A stretch of DNA of 64,000 bases from the NCBI RefSeq assembly GCF_902506435.1, contig NZ_LR733215.1, positions 951,841-1,015,840 of the forward strand, in the 5' to 3' direction. Source of the DNA: Nocardioides sp. AX2bis. Lineage in GTDB: Bacteria; Actinomycetota; Actinomycetes; Propionibacteriales; Nocardioidaceae. This document shows positions 29,507-38,217 of this stretch, piece after piece. The position numbers and the translations under genes were made by a program. The notes under the pieces are model-generated. The model ran no database searches and was not told where the DNA came from. It was given only the letters and a program-made list of their open reading frames with translations. The stretch's first letter is position 1. Each line of letters begins with the position of its first letter.

Positions 29507-29962
29507 TCAGCCCTCGAGCAGCAGCACCACGGACTCGGCGACGCAGGCCGGCTTGTCCTCGCCCTCGATCTCGATGGTGTTGCGGACGGTGCACTGCTTG
29601 CCGGCGGGGAGGTCGGTGACCTCGCCGAGGGTGGAGTGGATCCGGATCCGCTTGCCGACCCGCAGGGGGTTCGGGAAGCGGACCTTGTTGACGCCGTAGT
29701 TGAGCTTGGCGCCCGGGGTGTCGAAGGAGAAGACCTGGCTGCCGAGCCACGGCACCAGCGACAGGGTGAGGTAGCCGTGGGCGATGGTGCCGCCGAACGG
29801 CCCCTCGGCGGCGCGCTCGGCGTCGACGTGGATCCACTGGTGGTCGCCGGTGGCCTCGGCGAACTGGTCGACCCTGTCCTGCTCGATCGTGATCCAGTCG
29901 CTGGTGCCCAGCTCCTCGCCGGCAGCGGCGGTGACCTCGTCGAACGACGTGAACGTGCGCAT
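29507..29962 (-). CDS. MaoC-like (R)-specific enoyl-CoA hydratase
   Basis: 151-residue single hot-dog domain. GDHQWIHVD supplies the catalytic Asp and His of the R-hydratase group, and [17 protein letters not shown] follows, as in NodN and mycobacterial Rv0130 (HtdZ). It would hydrate 2-enoyl-CoA in fatty-acid metabolism. The ATG at 29962 has GGAGG 7-8 nt upstream; the longer frame continues into the adenosine deaminase gene and is rejected. It is divergent from add with 55 bp between starts. Confidence 0.85.
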   Translation of the reverse strand: MRTFTSFDEVTAAAGEELGTSDWITIEQDRVDQFAEATGDHQWIHVDAERAAEGPFGGTIAHGYLTLSLVPWLGSQVFSFDTPGAKLNYGVNKVRFPNPLRVGKRIRIHSTLGEVTDLPAGKQCTVRNTIEIEGEDKPACVAESVVLLLEG

Positions 29963-30017
29963 GTGTGGGTCCTCCCCGGCGGCCGACCGGGACGGTGCCC
30001 GGTGGTTGGATGAGAGT

Positions 30018-31148
30018 GTGACCGCCCTCTCCGCCGAACCTATCGAAACCACGCCCGACGTCCCCACCCCTGACCAGGTGCGCCGGGTCCCCAAGGTGCT
30101 CCTGCACGACCACCTCGACGGCGGGCTGCGGCCCGCCACGGTCGCCGCGCTGGCCGCGGAGATCGGGCACGAGCTGCCCGTGCCGGACGCGGTGGCCGAC
30201 CCGGACGCGCTCGGGCGGTGGTTCCGCGAGTCGGCCGACTCCGGCTCGCTGGAGCGCTACCTCGAGACGTTCGTGCACACCGTCGCGGTGATGCAGACCC
30301 CCGAGGCGCTGGCCCGGGTCGCGCGCGAGTGCGTCGAGGACCTGGCCGCCGACGGCGTGGTCTACGCCGAGATCCGCTACGCCCCCGAGCAGCACGTCGA
30401 GCAGGGCCTCTCGCTCGACGACGTCGTCGCCGCGGTGCAGCAGGGCTTCGACGAGGGCGTCGGGGCGGTCGCAGCCGAGGGCGGTCGGATCGTCGTACGC
30501 CAGCTGCTCACCGCGATGCGTCACCAGGCCCGCTCGATGGAGATCGCCGAGCTCGCCGTGGCCTGGCGCGACCGCGGGGTCGCCGGCTTCGACATCGCCG
30601 GCGCCGAGGCCGGGTTCCCCCCGACCCGCCACCTGGACGCCTTCGAGTACCTGCAGCGGGAGTCGTCGCACTTCACCATCCACGCCGGCGAGGCCTTCGG
30701 GCTGCCGTCGATCTGGGAGGCGATCCAGTGGTGCGGGGCCGACCGGCTCGGCCACGGGGTGCGGATCGTCGACGACGTCGAGCTCGGTGAGGACGGGTCC
30801 GTACGCCTGGGGCGGCTCGCGGCGTACGTCCGCGACACCCGCATCCCCCTCGAGCTCTGCCCGGCCTCCAATGTGCAGACCGGGGCCGCGGCCTCGATCG
30901 CCGAGCACCCGATCGGCCTGCTGCGCGACCTGCGGTTCCGGGTCACCGTCAACACCGACAACCGGCTGATGAGCGACACCTCGATGAGCGCCGAGATGCT
31001 CGCGCTGGTCGAGGCGTTCGGCTGGGACCTGACCGACCTGCGCTGGGTGACGATCAACGCGATGAAGTCGGCGTTCCTGCCCTTCGACGAGCGGCTGGAG
31101 CTGATCGACGAGGTGATCAAGCCGGGGTACGCCGCCCTCGGCTGCTGA
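30018..31148 (+). CDS. add: Adenosine deaminase
   Basis: 376-residue zinc hydrolase converting (deoxy)adenosine to (deoxy)inosine. Metal ligands H30 and H32 are in LLHDHLDG; a third His and catalytic Glu are in [10 protein letters not shown] (about residue 218-227). [11 protein letters not shown] and [11 protein letters not shown] are conserved in actinobacterial ADA, the latter supplying the metal Asp. The GTG at 30018 lies 6 nt after TTGGAT. The product inosine is a substrate for the purine nucleoside phosphorylase at 40.1 kb. It ends 13 bp before a convergent gene. Confidence 0.95.
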   Translation: MTALSAEPIETTPDVPTPDQVRRVPKVLLHDHLDGGLRPATVAALAAEIGHELPVPDAVADPDALGRWFRESADSGSLERYLETFVHTVAVMQTPEALARVARECVEDLAADGVVYAEIRYAPEQHVEQGLSLDDVVAAVQQGFDEGVGAVAAEGGRIVVRQLLTAMRHQARSMEIAELAVAWRDRGVAGFDIAGAEAGFPPTRHLDAFEYLQRESSHFTIHAGEAFGLPSIWEAIQWCGADRLGHGVRIVDDVELGEDGSVRLGRLAAYVRDTRIPLELCPASNVQTGAAASIAEHPIGLLRDLRFRVTVNTDNRLMSDTSMSAEMLALVEAFGWDLTDLRWVTINAMKSAFLPFDERLELIDEVIKPGYAALGC

Positions 31149-31161
31149 TCCGGGCCGGGCG

Positions 31162-31737
31162 CTACGAGCGCGGCAGCACCGCGCACCACAGCCGCGGCCA
31201 GCCGACGCGCAGCGCGTCGGCCAGCGGGCGGACGGTGCCGCGCGCCGGGTCGTAGACCCGGAGGCCGTCCGGGCCGTCCTCCACGGCCAGCAGGACGTGG
31301 CGGGGGAGCAGCCGGGACCCGACGAACAGCGCGACGGGGTGGCCCGTCCGGACCACCTCGGCGACCCTGGCGAGGTCCGGGCGTGCCGTGCGCCAGCGCC
31401 GGCCGGTGGTCAGCCCCAGGCGCCGCGCCACCGCCCACGGCGGGGTGCCCAGCGCCCGCGGCCAGGGCAGGCCGGGACGGCCGCCGTCGCGCAGCCCGGT
31501 CACCTCGGCGTGGGTCCGCAGCACCTCCGTGCGCCAGCGCCCCGGGTCCCGCAGGCTGCGGCCGTACGTCGGCTCGGCCAGCCCCCGGGCCACCACCAGG
31601 CAGGCGGCCCCGCAGCTGCGCTGGTCGGGCTGCACGAGGGGTCTCGTGACGCTCGCTGGCGCTCGCTCCTCGACCACCGGGTCGTCCTCGACCACCGGGT
31701 CGTCCTCGGGCACCGGGTCGTCCTCGGGCAGGATCAC
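31162..31737 (-). CDS. C39-like papain-fold cysteine protease with repeat-derived N terminus
   Basis: 191-residue protein. The core has Q39-R-S-C42-G in QRSCGAACL, H147 in LLPRHVLLAVEDG and D163 in VYDPARG: the oxyanion Gln and Cys-His-Asp triad of the C39/papain-like fold. There is no ABC transporter or signal peptide, so it is not a bacteriocin exporter. The first 38 residues (three DDPVVE-like repeats, then EERAPASVTRP) are encoded by an 18-bp tandem repeat and a copy of the dispersed core repeat. The GTG start overlaps the stop of the kinase gene (GTGA). Substrate unknown; the N terminus may be an artefact of repeat insertion. Confidence 0.65.
   Translation of the reverse strand: MILPEDDPVPEDDPVVEDDPVVEERAPASVTRPLVQPDQRSCGAACLVVARGLAEPTYGRSLRDPGRWRTEVLRTHAEVTGLRDGGRPGLPWPRALGTPPWAVARRLGLTTGRRWRTARPDLARVAEVVRTGHPVALFVGSRLLPRHVLLAVEDGPDGLRVYDPARGTVRPLADALRVGWPRLWCAVLPRS
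31640..31678. repeat. Dispersed core repeat (minus orientation) inside a coding region
   Basis: A 39-bp copy of the GGTGGTCGAGGAGCGAGCG core, complete to CACGAGACC, is translated as part of residues 20-33 of the C39-like protein. Confidence 0.85.
31673..31726. repeat. Three 18-bp tandem repeats
   Basis: Units at 31673, 31691 and 31709 (ACCACCGGGTCGTCCTCG) encode DDPVVE-type repeats. The first overlaps the core repeat, so slippage may have grown from its edge. Confidence 0.85.
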
Positions 31738-32336
31738 GACATCGCGCGGATGCGGCGCAGGCCCTGGTCGCCGGTCAGCGGCTCGCAGCCGGCGGCCACC
31801 GCGTGGTCGACCACCCGGCGCTGGTCGCGCCGCAGCGCCAGGCCGCGCCGCACCAGCATCAACGGCGGCTTGCGCCGCTCCCGCAGGTCGCGCTGCAGCC
31901 GTCGGGCGAAGGTGACCGTCGGGCGCTGGGTGACGCAGAACGCCGCCGCCAGCAGCCCCCGCTCGCGGCAGACCGCGACGACGTCGGCGGCGAAGATGCC
32001 CTCGGCGACGAACAGCGGCGATCCCGCGAGCTCCAGCACGTGGCTGCCGGTCCGGGCGCTGAGCCCGATGTCGTAGACTGGCGCCTCCGCCCGCCCGTCG
32101 GCACACAACCGCTCCATCGCCGCGACGGCGTCGTCCGGGAGCCACGAGTCGGGGTGGTCCCAGTCGACCAGGCCGGCGTTCGGGCCGTCGGTGATCAGGG
32201 GCAGCGCGGGGTCGCCCGCCGAGCGGTAGAAGTCGTCGAGGCGCAGCACCGGCAGGCCGCTGCGCTCGGCCAGGCGCGACTTGCCGGCCCCGGACGGGCC
32301 GGCCAGCACGACCACGCGGGCGGGGGAGGAGGGCAC
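31734..32336 (-). CDS. Uridine kinase-like P-loop kinase
   Basis: 200-residue kinase. Walker A is GPSGAGKS at residues 13-20 and RLDDFYR follows as in uridine kinase (the DDFY element binds the nucleoside). WDHPDSW is a uridine-kinase-type segment. It probably phosphorylates uridine or cytidine, salvaging what the importer delivers, although divergence from Udk leaves other small molecules possible. The GTG at 32336 lies 2 nt after the upstream aldehyde dehydrogenase stop, and its own stop overlaps the next start (GTGA). Confidence 0.8.
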   Translation of the reverse strand: MPSSPARVVVLAGPSGAGKSRLAERSGLPVLRLDDFYRSAGDPALPLITDGPNAGLVDWDHPDSWLPDDAVAAMERLCADGRAEAPVYDIGLSARTGSHVLELAGSPLFVAEGIFAADVVAVCRERGLLAAAFCVTQRPTVTFARRLQRDLRERRKPPLMLVRRGLALRRDQRRVVDHAVAAGCEPLTGDQGLRRIRAMS

Positions 32337-32338
32337 GG

Positions 32339-33223
32339 TCAGGTGCCGACCGGGTGCCAGACCGTCTTGGTCTCCACGAAGCGCGTCATCCGGTCCAGGC
32401 GCGGGTCGGCGGCCAGGTCCTCGGGGCCGGGGCGGCGTACGCGCTTGAGGTTGTCGGCCGCGGCGACCTCGAGGTCCCGGGCCAGGTCGGCGTCGTCGAC
32501 GCCGGTCAGGTCGAGGCCGTCCACGTCGAGGTGGGAGGCCAGCCAGGGCGCGATCTCGCCCTGGTGGCCGGTCAGCACGTTGACCACGCCGCCGGGCAGG
32601 TCGGCGGTGGCCATCACCTCGGCCAGGGTGATCGCCGGCAGCGGGTGCGGCTGGCTGGCGACGACGACGCACGTGTTGCCGGTCGTGATCACGGGCGCGA
32701 CCACGCTGACCAGGCCGAGCAGCGGCGAGGCCGGCGCCATCACGGCCACCACGCCGGTCGGCTCCGGGCTGGAGAGGTTGAAGTACGGCCCGGCGACGGG
32801 GTTGGCGTTGCCCACGACCTGGGCGAGCTTGTCGGCCCACCCGGCGTACCAGACCAGGCGGTCGACGGCCTGGTCGACCTCGGCCCGGGCGCCGCCCGCG
32901 TTGACGCCGGTGGCCTCGCGGACCTCGCGCTCGAGCTGGTCGCGGCGGCTCTCGAGCACCTCGGCGATCCGGTAGACGACCTGGCCGCGGTTGTACGGCG
33001 TGCGCGTCGACCAGGAGCCGAAGGCCTTGCGGGCGGCCACGACGGCGTCGCGGCCGTCCTTGCGCGAGGCCAGCGAGGCGTTGGCCAGGAACCCGCCCCT
33101 GGCATCGGTCACCTCGTAGGAGCGCGCGGACTCCGAGCGGGGGAACGCGCCCCCGACGTAGAGCTTGTAGGTCTTGCGCACGTCGATGCGGTCGGCGTCG
33201 CGGCGGGTCCGGTCGCGGCTCAT
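32339..33223 (-). CDS. Short aldehyde dehydrogenase-like protein lacking the catalytic domain
   Basis: 294 residues, against about 480-500 for an active ALDH. It retains the N-terminal substrate/NAD-binding half (YKLYVGGAFPRSESARSYEV, then GNTCVVVASQPHPLPAI and LPGGVVNVLTG). The FTGS loop is replaced by LTGVDD, and the ELGGK and catalytic-cysteine segments are absent. A 50-residue tail ends in FVETKTVWHPVG, a normal ALDH-like terminus, so this looks like an internal deletion in the family rather than a broken gene. It overlaps the full-length ALDH by 4 nt (ATGA) and may form a mixed complex with it. Confidence 0.75.
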   Translation of the reverse strand: MSRDRTRRDADRIDVRKTYKLYVGGAFPRSESARSYEVTDARGGFLANASLASRKDGRDAVVAARKAFGSWSTRTPYNRGQVVYRIAEVLESRRDQLEREVREATGVNAGGARAEVDQAVDRLVWYAGWADKLAQVVGNANPVAGPYFNLSSPEPTGVVAVMAPASPLLGLVSVVAPVITTGNTCVVVASQPHPLPAITLAEVMATADLPGGVVNVLTGHQGEIAPWLASHLDVDGLDLTGVDDADLARDLEVAAADNLKRVRRPGPEDLAADPRLDRMTRFVETKTVWHPVGT

Positions 33224-34677
33224 CGGTTCTCCTCCTGCAGGTAGGCCGCCAGCCCGTGGCGCCCGCCCTCGCGGCCGTAGCCGGACTCCTGGTACCCGCC
33301 GAACGGCGAGGTCGGGTCGAACTTGTTGAACGTGTTGGCCCAGACCACGCCGGCCCGCAGCCGCTCGGCCATCCACAGGATGCGCGAGCCCTTCTCGGTC
33401 CACACCCCGGCGGAGAGGCCGTACGGCGTGTTGTTGGCCTTCTCGACGGCCTCGGCGGGCGTGCGGAAGGTGAGCACCGACAGGACCGGGCCGAAGACCT
33501 CCTCGCGGGCGATCCGGTGGGCCTGGGTGACGCCGGTGAAGATCGTCGGACGGAACCAGTAGCCGGTGGACGGCAGCGCGCAGTCCGGCGCCCAGCGGCC
33601 GGCGCCCTCCTCCTCGCCGACGGCGGCGAGCTCGGTGATCCGGTCCAGCTGCTCGCGGGAGTTGATCGCGCCCACGTCGGTGTTCTTGTCCAGCGGGTCG
33701 CCGACGCGCAGCGTCGACATCCGGGCCCGGAGCCGGTCGAGGACCTCCTCGGCGATCGACTCCTGCACCAGCAGCCGGCTGCCGGCGCAGCAGACGTGGC
33801 CCTGGTTGAAGAAGATCCCGTTGACGGTGCCCTCGACGGCCTGGTCGATGGCGGCGTCGTCGAAGACGATGTTGGCGGCCTTGCCGCCGAGCTCCAGGGT
33901 CACCTTCTTGCGGGTGCCGGCGACCGCGCGGGCGATCTGGCGGCCGACCTCGGTGGAACCGGTGAAGGCGACCTTGTCGACGTCGTCGTGGCCGACCACG
34001 AGACGGCCGGTCTCCCCGGCGCCGGTGAGCACGTTGACCACCCCGGCGGGCAGGTCGGCCTGCTGGCAGATCTCGGCGAAGAGCAGCGCGGTCAGCGGCG
34101 TGGTCTCGGCCGGCTTCAGCACCACGGTGTTGCCGCAGGCCAGGGCCGGGGCGACCTTCCAGGCCAGCATCATCAGCGGGAAGTTCCACGGGATGACCTG
34201 ACCGGCGACGCCGACCGGGGTGGTGCCGTAGCCGGCGTGCTCGAGCTTGTCGGCCCAGCCGGCGTAGTAGAAGAACCAGGCGGCGACCATCGGCACGTCG
34301 ACGTCGCGCGACTCCTTGATCGGCTTGCCGTTGTCGAGGGTCTCCAGGACCGCCAGCTCGCGGCTGCGCTCCTGGATGATCCGGGCGATCCGGAAGAGGT
34401 ACTTGGCGCGCTCGCGGCCGGGCATCCGGCCCCAGACGCGCTCCTGGGCGCGGCGGGCGGCCTTCACTGCGGCGTCGACGTCGGCGGCGTCCGCCGCGGC
34501 GACCTCGGCCAGGGGCTGCTCGGTCGCCGGGTTCAGGGTCGTGAACGACTCGCCGCGCCCGTCGACGAAGGCGCCGTCGACGAACAGGCCGTACGACGTG
34601 CGCAGGTCGACCACGCTGGTCGACTCGGGCGCGGGGGCGTAGGCGAACGGGCTCGCGGGGGTGGGGATCTCAGTCAC
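33220..34677 (-). CDS. Aldehyde dehydrogenase (NAD-dependent)
   Basis: 485-residue ALDH. WNFP at 164-167 and FTGS at 238-241 bind NAD, E262 in LELGGK is the general base, and C296 in NQGHVCCAGS is the nucleophile (His replaces the usual Gln before it). Directly after deoC (5-nt gap), it would oxidise the acetaldehyde released by DeoC to acetate. The GTG at 34677 is chosen because longer upstream sequence lies inside deoC. It is followed by the short ALDH and the kinase in one co-directional block. Confidence 0.93.
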   Translation of the reverse strand: MTEIPTPASPFAYAPAPESTSVVDLRTSYGLFVDGAFVDGRGESFTTLNPATEQPLAEVAAADAADVDAAVKAARRAQERVWGRMPGRERAKYLFRIARIIQERSRELAVLETLDNGKPIKESRDVDVPMVAAWFFYYAGWADKLEHAGYGTTPVGVAGQVIPWNFPLMMLAWKVAPALACGNTVVLKPAETTPLTALLFAEICQQADLPAGVVNVLTGAGETGRLVVGHDDVDKVAFTGSTEVGRQIARAVAGTRKKVTLELGGKAANIVFDDAAIDQAVEGTVNGIFFNQGHVCCAGSRLLVQESIAEEVLDRLRARMSTLRVGDPLDKNTDVGAINSREQLDRITELAAVGEEEGAGRWAPDCALPSTGYWFRPTIFTGVTQAHRIAREEVFGPVLSVLTFRTPAEAVEKANNTPYGLSAGVWTEKGSRILWMAERLRAGVVWANTFNKFDPTSPFGGYQESGYGREGGRHGLAAYLQEENR

Positions 34678-34682
34678 GGCTC

Positions 34683-35675
34683 TCAGTCCAGGGTCACGTG
34701 GTCGGGGCCGCTGTAGTGGCCGGTGCGCATCTTCTGCCGCTGCAGGAGGAGGTCGTTGAGCAGGGAGGACGCCCCGAAGCGGAACCAGTCGGGGTCGAGC
34801 CAGTCGGGTCCGGCGACCTCGTTGACGGTCACGAGGTACTTGATCGCGTCCTTCGTCGTGCGGATGCCGCCGGCGGGCTTCACGCCGATCATCCGGCCGG
34901 TCGCCCGGCGGAAGTCGCGGACGGCCTCCAGCATCACCAGGGTGACCGGCAGGGTCGCGGCGGGCTGGACCTTGCCGGTGGAGGTCTTGATGAAGTCGGC
35001 ACCGCCGGTCATCGCCAGCCAGCTCGCGCGGCGGACGTTGTCGTAGGTCGCCAGCTCGCCGGTCTCGAGGATCACCTTGAGGTGGGCGTCGTGCCCGCCC
35101 GGGCGGGCGCAGACCTCGCGGACGGCGACGATCTCGTCCAGCACGCGGCGGTAGTCGCCGACCAGGAACGCGCCGCGGTCGATCACCATGTCGATCTCGT
35201 CGGCGCCGTCGGCCACCGCGTTCGCGACGTCGGCGAGCTTGAGGTCGAGCGCGGCGCGGCCCGACGGGAAGGCGGTGGCGACCGAGGCCACCTTGACCCC
35301 GCTGGAGCCGAGCGCCTGCTTGGCGGTGGCGACGAGGTCGGGGTAGACGCAGACCGCGGCGGCCGCGGGGCACGAGGCGTCCGTCGGGTCGGGGCGCACG
35401 GCCTTGGCCGACAGGGCCCGCACCTTGCCGGGGGTGTCGGCACCCTCGAGCGTGGTCAGGTCGACCATCGAGACGGCCAGGTCGAGGGCGTAGGCCTTCG
35501 CGGTCGTCTTGATCGAGCGGGTGGCGAGGCCGGCGGCGCGGGACTCGACGCCGACCTGGTCGACGCCGGGGAGGCCGTGCAGGAAGCGGCGCAGCGAGGC
35601 GTCGCTGCCGGCCACCCCCAGCGGGTCGGTGGGGGCCACGGACGACGGTGTCGCGGCGGTCGGGGGGGCTGCCAT
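34683..35675 (-). CDS. deoC: Deoxyribose-phosphate aldolase
   Basis: 330-residue class I aldolase splitting 2-deoxyribose-5-phosphate into glyceraldehyde-3-phosphate and acetaldehyde. The Schiff-base lysine is K230 in FIKTSTGK; K266 in VKPAGGIR tunes its pKa; DMVIDRGAF is conserved. It is of the long DeoC type (about 330 rather than 220-250 residues). I chose the ATG at 35675 because a TATGCT box lies 7 nt upstream; an ATG at 35687 is possible. It opens an operon with two ALDH genes and the kinase. Confidence 0.94.
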   Translation of the reverse strand: MAAPPTAATPSSVAPTDPLGVAGSDASLRRFLHGLPGVDQVGVESRAAGLATRSIKTTAKAYALDLAVSMVDLTTLEGADTPGKVRALSAKAVRPDPTDASCPAAAAVCVYPDLVATAKQALGSSGVKVASVATAFPSGRAALDLKLADVANAVADGADEIDMVIDRGAFLVGDYRRVLDEIVAVREVCARPGGHDAHLKVILETGELATYDNVRRASWLAMTGGADFIKTSTGKVQPAATLPVTLVMLEAVRDFRRATGRMIGVKPAGGIRTTKDAIKYLVTVNEVAGPDWLDPDWFRFGASSLLNDLLLQRQKMRTGHYSGPDHVTLD

Positions 35676-35682
35676 GGGGGCC

Positions 35683-35688
35683 AGCATA
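35683..35688 (-). promoter_or_regulatory. Putative -10 box of the deoC operon
   Basis: TATGCT on the minus strand lies 7 nt before the ATG at 35675, which decides that start and implies a leaderless transcript. Confidence 0.4.
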
Positions 35689-35763
35689 GGGTTGGCGCCG
35701 CCGCGGGTCCGCACCCGCGTCGAGACCTGTGCGCGCCCGTACGACCCGAGAGGACCGCTGCCC

Positions 35764-36438
35764 GTGGCTGCCCGCGAGGAGGACTTCCGTCCGACCAACG
35801 GACCGGCCGTGGGGCTCCTGGCCCTCGCGGTCCTGGTGGGCGTGGTGGTGCTCGACGTCCTGGGGCAGGGTCCGGACCTGGCACCGTGGGGGTACGCGCT
35901 GGTGGTGCTGCTCGGGGTGCTCGTCTGGGCCGCCGTGCTCCGACCCCGGGTGTGGGTCGGCCAGGGCGACCTGGTGCTGCGCACGATGCTGGAGACGGTC
36001 CGGCTCCCGCTGGCGGCCGTGGAGGCGATCGCGGTGCGCCAGGTGCTGGTGGTCACCGCCGGGGGGCGGCGCTACGTGTGCCCCGCGCTGGGCCGCAGCC
36101 GCAAGGCGCTGGTGCGCGGCTCGGCCGGCGGCGGTGGCCGCGGGGGCGGCGGCATCGGGGCGTTCGTCGGGGTGCGCTCCTGGGGTGACGGTGCGCCGGC
36201 CGAGGGCGACGAGGTCGCCCGCCGCAGCCACGAGCGGGCGCTCGGGGTCGACTACCCCCGCTACGTCGAGGGCCGGCTGCTGGAGCTGACCGACCGCGCG
36301 CGCCTCGAGGCGCGGGTGCGGCCCGGGTCCGACGCCCAGCGGGAGCTGGCCGCGGGCGTACGCCGGGAGCCGGCGTGGCCGGAGATCGCGGCGCTGGCGC
36401 TCAGCGCCGTGGCGCTCGTCGTCCTCGTCCTGCGGTAG
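35764..36438 (+). CDS. PH-like domain membrane protein
   Basis: 224-residue protein with two N-terminal membrane helices (about residues 18-58), a bacterial PH-like beta domain after RVWVGQGDLVLRTMLETVRL, a Gly-rich loop at about 120-140, and a C-terminal helix (about 203-223). The middle RRYVCPALGRSRKALVRG is typical of actinobacterial PH-domain hypotheticals. The GTG has GAGAGGA 9 nt upstream. It is divergent from deoC and convergent with the phosphomutase. Function unknown. Confidence 0.7.
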   Translation: MAAREEDFRPTNGPAVGLLALAVLVGVVVLDVLGQGPDLAPWGYALVVLLGVLVWAAVLRPRVWVGQGDLVLRTMLETVRLPLAAVEAIAVRQVLVVTAGGRRYVCPALGRSRKALVRGSAGGGGRGGGGIGAFVGVRSWGDGAPAEGDEVARRSHERALGVDYPRYVEGRLLELTDRARLEARVRPGSDAQRELAAGVRREPAWPEIAALALSAVALVVLVLR

Positions 36439-36452
36439 CGGTCGGGCGCCGG

Positions 36453-38177
36453 TCAGCCGCCGAGGCGGTGGCGGAGGTCCGCCCCGAGCGCGTCGAGCCG
36501 GGTGGCGGCCGAGATCCGGGCGGCGGCGACGGCGGACGTGCGGTCCTCGCCGGCGGCGGCCGCCTCGACGGGGACCACGACCTCCAGGTAGGCCTTGACC
36601 TTCGGCTCGGTTCCGCTGGGGCGCACGACGACCCGGGCGCCGCCGGCCAGCCGGTAGCGCAGCCCGTCGGTCGGCGGCAGGCCGTCGCCGCCCTCGGCGA
36701 GGTCGTCGACCCCCTCGACGGCCAGGCCCCCGAGCGCGGCGGGGGGCTCCTGGCGGAGCGTGGCCATCGCGCGGGTGATCAGGGCGAGGTCGGCCACGCG
36801 TACCGAGACCTGGTCGGTGGCGTGCAGGCCGTGCGCCGCCGCGAGGTCGTCGAGCACGTCCAGCAGGGTGCGGCCCTCGGCCTTGCACTGCGCGGCCAGC
36901 TCGCAGAGCAGCAGGAGCGCCGAGACGCCGTCCTTGTCGCGGACGTGCTCGGGGTCGCAGCAGTAGCCCAGCGCCTCCTCGTAGCCGAAGACGAGGCCCT
37001 CGGCCCGGGAGATCCACTTGAAGCCGGTCAGGGTCTGCGCGTGCCGCTCACCGGCGGCCTCGGCCATCCGTGCGAGCAGGCTGGAGGAGACGATCGAGCA
37101 GGCCCAGGTGCCGTGCCGGCCGCGCTGCATCAGGTGGTGGGCCAGCAGCGCGCCGATCTCGTCGCCGCGCAGGAGCCGCCACCCGGTGTCCCCGGGCACC
37201 GCGGCGGCGCAGCGGTCCGCGTCGGGGTCGTTGGCCACGACGAGGTCGGCGCCGGTGCTCAGGGCCAGGGCGAGCGCCTCGTCCATGGCCCCGGGCTCCT
37301 CGGGGTTGGGGAACGAGACCGTGGGGAAGTCGGGGTCGGGCTGCTCCTGGGAGGCCACGACGCTCGGCGTGGTGAAGCCGGCGGTCTCGAGGACCTGCAG
37401 CACCGGGTCCGCGCCGACGCCGTGCAGCGGCGTGTAGACGATCGCGAGGTCGCGGGGACCGTCCTCGGCCAGTCCGGCGACGGTGTCGAGGTAGCGGTCG
37501 ACCAGGCCCTCGTCGAGGGTCGTCCAGGCGTCGCTGCGAGGCACGTCGGCGTGGGCGCCGACCTCGGTGATCCGGGCGGCGATCGCGGTGTCCGCGGGCG
37601 AGACGATCTGGCTGCCGTCGCCGAGGTAGACCTTGTAGCCGTTGTCCTCGGGCGGGTTGTGGCTGGCGGTCACCATCACCCCGGCCGCGCAGCCGAGCTC
37701 GCGCACGGCGTAGGCCAGGACGGGGGTCGGCAGGGCGCGGGGGAGCACCATCGCCTCGATCCCGGCACCGGCCATCACCGCGGCGGTGTCACGGGCGAAG
37801 TCGAGCGAGAGGTGGCGGGCGTCGTACCCGACGACCACCCGCAGCCGGCCGCGGCCGGAGCCGGCGGCCGGCCCCTCGTCGAGGAGGTACGTCGCGAGGC
37901 CGGCCGCGGCGCGGGTGACCACGACGCGGTTCATCCGGTTCGGGCCGGGCCCGAGCGCGCCGCGCAGGCCGGCGGTCCCGAACTCGAGGGTGCCGTCGAA
38001 CCGGTCGGTCAGGACCGTGAGGGCGGCCTCGTCGCCGGCACCGGCCGCGTCGACCTCCCGCTCCAGCTGCTCCCGGGTCGCCGGGTCGGGGTCCGCGCCC
38101 GCCCAGGCGCGGGCGCGGGCGAGGAGCTGGTCGACGGCGTGGTCCGTCGAAGTGGGGTCGGGGTCGGGCGTGGCCAT
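36453..38177 (-). CDS. Phospho-sugar mutase (phosphomannomutase/phosphopentomutase-like)
   Basis: 574-residue alpha-D-phosphohexomutase superfamily enzyme. The phosphoserine loop is T170-A-S172-H-N-P-P, the metal site DPDADR lies near residue 300, and the C-terminal phosphate loop reads RPSGTEPK. Length and the FGTAGLRG segment (66-73) place it with the PGM2/PMM group, members of which also act as phosphopentomutases, converting (deoxy)ribose-1-phosphate to the 5-phosphate. Beside deoC, deoA and PNP that activity would fill a needed step; the specificity is inferred. Confidence 0.88.
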   Translation of the reverse strand: MATPDPDPTSTDHAVDQLLARARAWAGADPDPATREQLEREVDAAGAGDEAALTVLTDRFDGTLEFGTAGLRGALGPGPNRMNRVVVTRAAAGLATYLLDEGPAAGSGRGRLRVVVGYDARHLSLDFARDTAAVMAGAGIEAMVLPRALPTPVLAYAVRELGCAAGVMVTASHNPPEDNGYKVYLGDGSQIVSPADTAIAARITEVGAHADVPRSDAWTTLDEGLVDRYLDTVAGLAEDGPRDLAIVYTPLHGVGADPVLQVLETAGFTTPSVVASQEQPDPDFPTVSFPNPEEPGAMDEALALALSTGADLVVANDPDADRCAAAVPGDTGWRLLRGDEIGALLAHHLMQRGRHGTWACSIVSSSLLARMAEAAGERHAQTLTGFKWISRAEGLVFGYEEALGYCCDPEHVRDKDGVSALLLLCELAAQCKAEGRTLLDVLDDLAAAHGLHATDQVSVRVADLALITRAMATLRQEPPAALGGLAVEGVDDLAEGGDGLPPTDGLRYRLAGGARVVVRPSGTEPKVKAYLEVVVPVEAAAAGEDRTSAVAAARISAATRLDALGADLRHRLGG

Positions 38178-38184
38178 GGTCCGC

Positions 38185-38190
38185 ACCGTA
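38185..38190 (-). promoter_or_regulatory. Putative -10 box of the phospho-sugar mutase gene
   Basis: TACGGT on the minus strand lies 7 nt before the ATG at 38177. Confidence 0.35.
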
Positions 38191-38217
38191 GTCGGCGGCG
38201 GGGGTGATGATGGTCCG

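Noticed and set aside
31162..31737. Bacteriocin maturation and export system
   Set aside because: The C39-like domain has no ABC or membrane domain and no double-glycine precursor gene is nearby.
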